Shown: positions 60,000 to 64,000 of the stretch, in pieces
Layout of the letters: each line of letters starts with the position of its first letter
How positions within the stretch are numbered: the first letter of the stretch is position 1
NCBI GenBank assembly: GCA_964423405.1
Contig: CAYREY010000007.1
Coordinates: 1 to 64,000, forward strand
DNA: 64,000 bases
Source: Bog-950 sp964423405
GTDB lineage: Bacteria > Bacteroidota > Bacteroidia > Chitinophagales > LD1
Reading direction: 5' to 3'
Made by a program: the position numbers and the translations under genes
Notes under the pieces: generated by a model
Seen by the model: the letters and a program-made list of their open reading frames with translations, nothing else
What the model was told of the DNA's origin: nothing
Databases searched by the model: none

Positions 60000-61595
60000 T
60001 TAATCTATTTCTTCATACGCCGGCAAGGTCAAAAACTCTTTGTAATCGCCCTGTTGCACCAGTTCATCAAATATCTCTATCGCGCGTTTCATGGTAGCGG
60101 TGTTGTAAGCGTTTTCGCCCACATAGGCTTTCACAGCCTCCAGCTCGCTGGGCAATAATTCTTTAAACAGTTCATAGGTTACTGTGCGGCCATCATCCAG
60201 TTTGCTGCCGTTTTTAATCCACTGCCATACCTGTGTGCGGCTAATCTCGGCCGTAGCCGCATCTTCCATCAGGTTGTGTATAGCCGCAGCACCTACACCG
60301 CGCAGCCAGCTTTCTATATAAAGTATACCTACGTTAATGTTCATACGCAGACCGGCTTCTGTAATGGTACCTGCCGGTGGTGTCAGTAAATCGGCCGGTG
60401 TGTACACCTCACCCTCACGTGTTACGGCGTAGTTGTTAGGTGTTTTCATGTGCTCGTTAAATATATCCATAGCCACACCTACCAGGCCCGGGTGTGCTAC
60501 CCAGGTACCATCGTGGCCATTGGTTACTTCGCGCAGCTTATCTTGTTTTACTTTATCTACGGCTGCATTGTTGGCCGCTTCGTTGTTTTTAATTGGAATA
60601 AACGCGCTCATACCACCCATGGCATGCACCCGGCGTTTGTGGCAGGTTTGTATAACCAGTTTGCTGTAGCTGGCCATAAACGGTACCGCCATGGTAACCT
60701 GTCCGCGGTCGGGCAGCACATAGCCATCCAGGTTGCGTAGCTTTTTAATGTAGCTGAAAATATAATCCCAACGGCCGCAGTTTAGGCCGGCCATGTGCTC
60801 ACGCAGTTCATATATAATCTCGTGTAGTTCGAAGGTAGCGGTAATGGTTTCTATCAGTACGGTGGCCTTAATAGTACCCTGTGGTATGCCCAGCTCATGT
60901 TGTGCCAGCACAAATACATCGTTCCACAAACGGGCCTCCAGGTGGCTCTCCATTTTTGGTAGATAAAAATATGGTCCTGAACCATTTGCAAGCAATTGCT
61001 TAACATTATGGAAGAAGAATAAACCAAAGTCGAAAAGCGAGCCGCTCATTACTTCGCCGTCTACCAAAACGTGTTTCTCTGGCAGGTGCCAGCCGCGCGG
61101 ACGAACCAGCAATACAGCCGTTTTTTCGTTCAGCTTATACTCCTTACCGGCTTCGTTTTTAAACGAAATGGTGCGGCGGATAGCATCGCGCAGGTTTATC
61201 TGTCCATCTATATTATTAGTCCAGAAAGGCGAGTTTGAATCTTCAAAGTCGGCCATAAACATCTTGGCGCCGCTGTTAAGGGCGTTAATGATCATTTTAC
61301 GGTCAACCGGTCCGGTTATCTCTACCCGGCGGTCCTGCAGGTCGGCAGGTATAGGGGCAGCTACCCAGTCGCCTTCACGTATTGCCTTGGTTTCTGGTAA
61401 AAAATCGGGCAATTTACCGCTATCTATGGCTTTTTGGCGCTCTACGCGGGCTGCCAGTAATTCCAGGCGGCGTTTATTAAAGGTGCGTTGAAGTTTTACA
61501 ACAAATTCAAGTGCTTCGGTAGTAAGAATCTCCGAAAAAGATTCGCTGATGGGAGCTTTAATCTCTAATCCGTTAATGCCGGTTGCTGATGCCAT
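60000..61595 (-). CDS. aceB: Malate synthase A
   Basis: 531 residues, A-type malate synthase (lacking the G-type insert). AFDFEDSNSPFW-like block FMADFEDSNSPFWTNN, VLLVRPRGWHLPEKHV with the catalytic Arg, PKMESHLEARLWNDVF, RWDYIFSYIKK and the C-terminal VGILYIESWLRGVGAAAIHN region. It condenses glyoxylate with acetyl-CoA to malate. First gene of the aceB-four-helix bundle-aceA unit, divergent from the RamB-like regulator with a 190-bp shared regulatory region. Confidence 0.95.
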   Translation of the reverse strand: MASATGINGLEIKAPISESFSEILTTEALEFVVKLQRTFNKRRLELLAARVERQKAIDSGKLPDFLPETKAIREGDWVAAPIPADLQDRRVEITGPVDRKMIINALNSGAKMFMADFEDSNSPFWTNNIDGQINLRDAIRRTISFKNEAGKEYKLNEKTAVLLVRPRGWHLPEKHVLVDGEVMSGSLFDFGLFFFHNVKQLLANGSGPYFYLPKMESHLEARLWNDVFVLAQHELGIPQGTIKATVLIETITATFELHEIIYELREHMAGLNCGRWDYIFSYIKKLRNLDGYVLPDRGQVTMAVPFMASYSKLVIQTCHKRRVHAMGGMSAFIPIKNNEAANNAAVDKVKQDKLREVTNGHDGTWVAHPGLVGVAMDIFNEHMKTPNNYAVTREGEVYTPADLLTPPAGTITEAGLRMNINVGILYIESWLRGVGAAAIHNLMEDAATAEISRTQVWQWIKNGSKLDDGRTVTYELFKELLPSELEAVKAYVGENAYNTATMKRAIEIFDELVQQGDYKEFLTLPAYEEID

Positions 61596-61612
61596 GCTTT
61601 TGATTTTCGCCG

Positions 61613-61620
61613 CAAATATG
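61613..61620 (-). promoter_or_regulatory. -7-like box of aceB
   Basis: Read leftward, CATATTTG is one base from TAnnTTTG and lies 17 nt before the aceB ATG at 61595. Confidence 0.45.
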
Positions 61621-61638
61621 AGAATAAAAAAACGAAAT

Positions 61639-61652
61639 AGCGAAATTTCGCT
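61639..61652. promoter_or_regulatory. Palindrome AGCGAAATTTCGCT, candidate operator
   Basis: A perfect 14-bp palindrome located 19-32 bp upstream of the aceB -7 box, where it would overlap the -33 region. It is the best copy of a GCGAAA/TTTCGC motif repeated in this intergenic region. Confidence 0.6.
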
Positions 61653-61719
61653 GCGTTAATTTAAGTGATAAAATAGGTGTCTTATTTGGCATTCAAAACG
61701 TGCGAAAAAATGATTTATT

Positions 61720-61731
61720 GCGAATTTTCGC
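61720..61731. promoter_or_regulatory. Palindrome GCGAATTTTCGC, second operator-like site
   Basis: Same arms as the 61639 site (GCGAA/TTCGC) with central T-rich bases. It lies 19-30 bp upstream of the regulator -7 box. Half-sites GCGAAA at 61702-61707 and TTTCGC at 61744-61749 flank it. Confidence 0.6.
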
Positions 61732-61749
61732 CTGTTTTTTGTTTTTCGC

Positions 61750-61757
61750 TATATTTG
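61750..61757 (+). promoter_or_regulatory. -7 box of RamB-like regulator
   Basis: TATATTTG, exact TAnnTTTG match, 29 nt before the ATG at 61787. This supports that start and excludes the 29-residue longer frame from 61700, which would run over the promoter. Confidence 0.6.
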
Positions 61758-61786
61758 CAAAAGCTCAAACAATTACGCACAAAAAT

Positions 61787-63280
61787 ATGGAGACAACCAC
61801 CGAAGAAAACATCCGCATCATTTTCGGCTTAAAACTCAAAAAATTACGCACCGATAAAGGCCTCTCTTTACAACAGCTATCAGAACTAAGCAAGGTTTCT
61901 GTTTCGTATATGAACGAAATTGAAAACGGCAAAAAATACCCCAAGCCAGATAAGATAAACGAGCTGGCCAAAGCGCTGGGCACCACCTACGACCAGCTGG
62001 TATCGCTTAAAATAAACAAAAACCTTACGCCGGTGGTACAGGTACTAAACCTGCGTATTATCAACGACTTCCTTTTCGAAACTTTTGGGGTAGACAAAAG
62101 CTTGCTGATGAGTATGATGGCCAACGCCCCTACTTCGCTATCGGCGCTTATCAACTCGGTATTCGAAATAGCCCGCAACTACAACCTGCAGGAAGAGCAC
62201 TTCTACTTCTCCTGCCTGCGTAGCTATCAGGAAATGAATGATAACTATTTTGAAGATATAGAAGAGGCTGTTGAGAAATTTAAAGCCGATGCCGGCATTA
62301 ACCAACCGCAGCAACTTACCTCAGAGCAATACAAGCAGTTATTAAAAGACCACTTTAACTACCGTGTACAGGAGTCAGATTTTTCCGATTTCCCTAAGCT
62401 GCGTGGTTTTCGCTCGGTATATGTAAAAGGCGAGCAACCAACCTTACTATATAACACGCGCCTTACCGAGCAGCAAAAAATATTTCTGTTTGGTAAAGAA
62501 CTGGGCTTTGCTACCATGAAAATTGAAAAGCGCCCTATTACTACTTCGTGGTTAAAGGTAGAATCGTTCGACCATGTAATGAACAACTTTAAAGCAGCCT
62601 ACTTTGCGCAGGCAATGCACATTAATAAAGAATCGCTGATACAGGATCTGGAGCACCTGTTTGCCCAAACCACCTGGCAGCCCGATTTGGTACTGTCCCT
62701 GTTGGAGAAATACAATGCATCGCCCGAAATGTTATTCCAGCGAATATCGAACCTGCTGCCCAAGTACTTTGGCTTTAACGAGCTTTACTTTATCCGTTAC
62801 AGCAGCAAAGAGCCCAGCAAGCACCTGAAAGAAATTTCGAAAGAGCTGCACATGAGCCGCAACCAGGTAGATCTGGAGTATATCATCAACGAGCAGAACT
62901 ACCGCCGCTGGATAACCAAAACCATGGTTAAACACCTCGACGATAAATTCCATGAAACAGAAGGCACCAAAACCTTTGTAGATGCGGTTATAAGCGAGAA
63001 TGAAGAAAAAGACCAGTACCTCACCATATCTATGCTGCGCCCTATGCCCGAGCTGAACAATAATGCCAACTCGGTAACCATTGGCTTTGTACTAACCGAA
63101 GCGGTACGCCGCAAAGTTCAGTTCCTGAACGACCCATCGCTAAAATTTGAAAAGCTGGGCAACGTGGCCGAATTGCACTACGAAACACCATATGCCCTGC
63201 GCAAAAAACGCGATGAGGAGATTAAAATGGCCGAATACGACCGGTTAACCAAAGAGCTTAATTCATCTGTAACCGTATAA
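61787..63280 (+). CDS. XRE-family regulator of RamB/ScfR type
   Basis: 497 residues from ATG 61787. An HTH_3 domain at about 10-65 (LKKLRTDKGLSLQQLSELSK, VSYMNEIENGKKYPKPDK), a central region that aligns with IrrE/M78-type peptidase folds, and a C-terminal DUF2083-like domain. In the peptidase-like part the place of the HExxH zinc motif reads LFGKELGFATM, so the His ligands are missing and it is expected to be a non-catalytic ligand-sensing fold. RamB of Corynebacterium and related ScfR proteins control acetate and short-chain acyl metabolism, including aceA and aceB, which fits the divergent aceB gene here. Regulation of aceB and self-regulation are inferred. Confidence 0.8.
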   Translation: METTTEENIRIIFGLKLKKLRTDKGLSLQQLSELSKVSVSYMNEIENGKKYPKPDKINELAKALGTTYDQLVSLKINKNLTPVVQVLNLRIINDFLFETFGVDKSLLMSMMANAPTSLSALINSVFEIARNYNLQEEHFYFSCLRSYQEMNDNYFEDIEEAVEKFKADAGINQPQQLTSEQYKQLLKDHFNYRVQESDFSDFPKLRGFRSVYVKGEQPTLLYNTRLTEQQKIFLFGKELGFATMKIEKRPITTSWLKVESFDHVMNNFKAAYFAQAMHINKESLIQDLEHLFAQTTWQPDLVLSLLEKYNASPEMLFQRISNLLPKYFGFNELYFIRYSSKEPSKHLKEISKELHMSRNQVDLEYIINEQNYRRWITKTMVKHLDDKFHETEGTKTFVDAVISENEEKDQYLTISMLRPMPELNNNANSVTIGFVLTEAVRRKVQFLNDPSLKFEKLGNVAELHYETPYALRKKRDEEIKMAEYDRLTKELNSSVTV

Positions 63281-63292
63281 CATACCTGTACT

Positions 63293-64000
63293 ATGCGCAG
63301 GCTTATATATACACTGGCGGCGGTTGGTTTGTTTTTAGCTGCCGGCTGTAAAGAAAACAGCACCGGCAATACCACTACTGCTACCGAAACACCCAAAACG
63401 GTAGAAGTTAAAGATAACTTTGAAACGGGCGTGGTTATACCGGCAGTTTCGTGCAAAACATACCCCGCAGAAACCTATGCACTATACCTGCCTAAGGCAT
63501 ATACACCTACTGCCAGCCTACCCTGCATACTATTCTTCGATCCGCATGGCGATGGTACATTACCGGTAGAGAAATACAAAACACTCGCCGAAGAATTTGG
63601 CTTTATACTGGCAGGCTCAAACGTATCAAACAACCAAAATGTATTTGAAAATAACCTTAGCAACGCCAACACCATGGCGCTGGAGCTAACAGAGCGTTTT
63701 CACACCTACAATAAACAACTGGCTTTTTGTGGTTTTAGTGGCGGTGCCAAAGTAGCTTTGGTAGGTGGCCCGGAGCTACCGCAGGTAAACAAACTAATTT
63801 ATTGTGGCGCTGTTTTGCCATTAAACACAAAACGCAATTTAGATATACTTGGCTTTGCCGGCACCCGCGATATGAATTACACCGATCTGGTGCAGTTTGA
63901 TATGGGCCTTAAAAACTCGCCCCACATCCATTACCTTGTTGAGTGGAACGGCAAGCACGAGTTTCCATCGGCACAGGTTTTCCGCGATGCATTTACGTTT
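63293..64000 (+). CDS. Lipoprotein with alpha/beta-hydrolase fold, 3' truncated by window
   Basis: 236 codons are visible from ATG 63293 to the window end. Signal peptide RRLIYTLAAVGLFLAAGC with lipobox LAAGC (Cys19), then a Thr-rich spacer and a hydrolase-like domain: CILFFDPHGDGTLPVEKY, the nucleophile elbow FCGFSGGAKVAL (GxSxG-like, GFSGG) and, near the end, HIHYLVEWNGKHEFP with a His in the expected acid/base region. The catalytic acid and the C-terminus are not yet seen. Likely an esterase or PhaZ/PHB-depolymerase-like surface hydrolase; substrate unknown. It begins 12 nt after the regulator stop. Confidence 0.75.
   Translation, partial: MRRLIYTLAAVGLFLAAGCKENSTGNTTTATETPKTVEVKDNFETGVVIPAVSCKTYPAETYALYLPKAYTPTASLPCILFFDPHGDGTLPVEKYKTLAEEFGFILAGSNVSNNQNVFENNLSNANTMALELTERFHTYNKQLAFCGFSGGAKVALVGGPELPQVNKLIYCGAVLPLNTKRNLDILGFAGTRDMNYTDLVQFDMGLKNSPHIHYLVEWNGKHEFPSAQVFRDAFTF

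Noticed and set aside
61700..61786. 29-residue N-terminal extension of the RamB-like regulator
   Set aside because: It covers the -7 box and an operator-like palindrome; the HTH domain starts properly from the inner ATG.

Overview
The window is a stretch of a Bacteroidota chromosome. The evidence is genes with type IX secretion (T9SS) C-terminal sorting domains, a CHU_C/gliding-motility C-terminal domain with SprB repeats, a TonB-dependent receptor with an N-terminal carboxypeptidase-like domain, WbqC, DUF2520, DUF5522 and DUF6134 family genes, and Bacteroidota-type promoters (TAnnTTTG -7 boxes) instead of sigma70-type boxes. A Chitinophagales- or Sphingobacteriales-like member is plausible, but the order cannot be fixed from the sequence alone. 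No rRNA, tRNA, CRISPR array, complete insertion sequence or prophage was seen. Two runs of 100 N (43951-44050 and 46747-46846) mark scaffold joins, so valS lies on a short contig between them and lacks its first codons.

Layout. 1-4.2 kb: 3' end of an S74 (intramolecular chaperone) protein, a small membrane protein, a flotillin-like SPFH protein and several REP-like intergenic repeats. 4.2-12.5 kb: a leftward operon (DUF2520, UbiA-type prenyltransferase, Maf, PLP enzyme), then rightward rlmH, rhomboid protease, threonine aldolase and ornithine aminotransferase. 12.5-24.8 kb: secreted proteins, namely an M4 metallopeptidase, a 2284-residue SprB-repeat/CHU_C protein with a very glycine-rich block, and a purple-acid-phosphatase-like enzyme. 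24.8-34.3 kb: helical-repeat protein, DUF885 lipoprotein, RluA-type pseudouridine synthase, EGF-like lipoprotein, TonB-dependent receptor, WbqC and M42 aminopeptidase. 34.4-43.9 kb: an Ig-repeat T9SS protein, a second SPFH protein with a coiled-coil membrane partner, a tiny membrane protein, a nucleoid-associated protein, alcohol dehydrogenase, lgt, a TerB-DnaJ protein and a stand-alone WYL protein. 44-54 kb: valS, murQ, a DevBCA/TolC-type export operon and sdaA. 54-64 kb: a membrane histidine kinase, a second M42 peptidase, small envelope proteins, and a glyoxylate-shunt locus (aceB, a four-helix-bundle gene, aceA) with a divergent RamB/ScfR-like regulator, followed by a lipoprotein hydrolase cut by the window end.

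The two strongest regulatory observations are: (1) a short leftward transcription unit facing valS (46849-46970) that encodes an 18-residue peptide with three consecutive valine codons and is followed by a terminator and a competing antiterminator, which looks like a leader-peptide attenuator for valyl-tRNA synthetase; and (2) a repeated GCGAAA/TTTCGC palindrome in the aceB-regulator intergenic region, a candidate operator for the RamB-like regulator. Both were read by eye and no database search was run. Starts were moved inward from the longest open frame where a signal peptide, lipobox, family N-terminus, promoter or neighbouring stop supported it.
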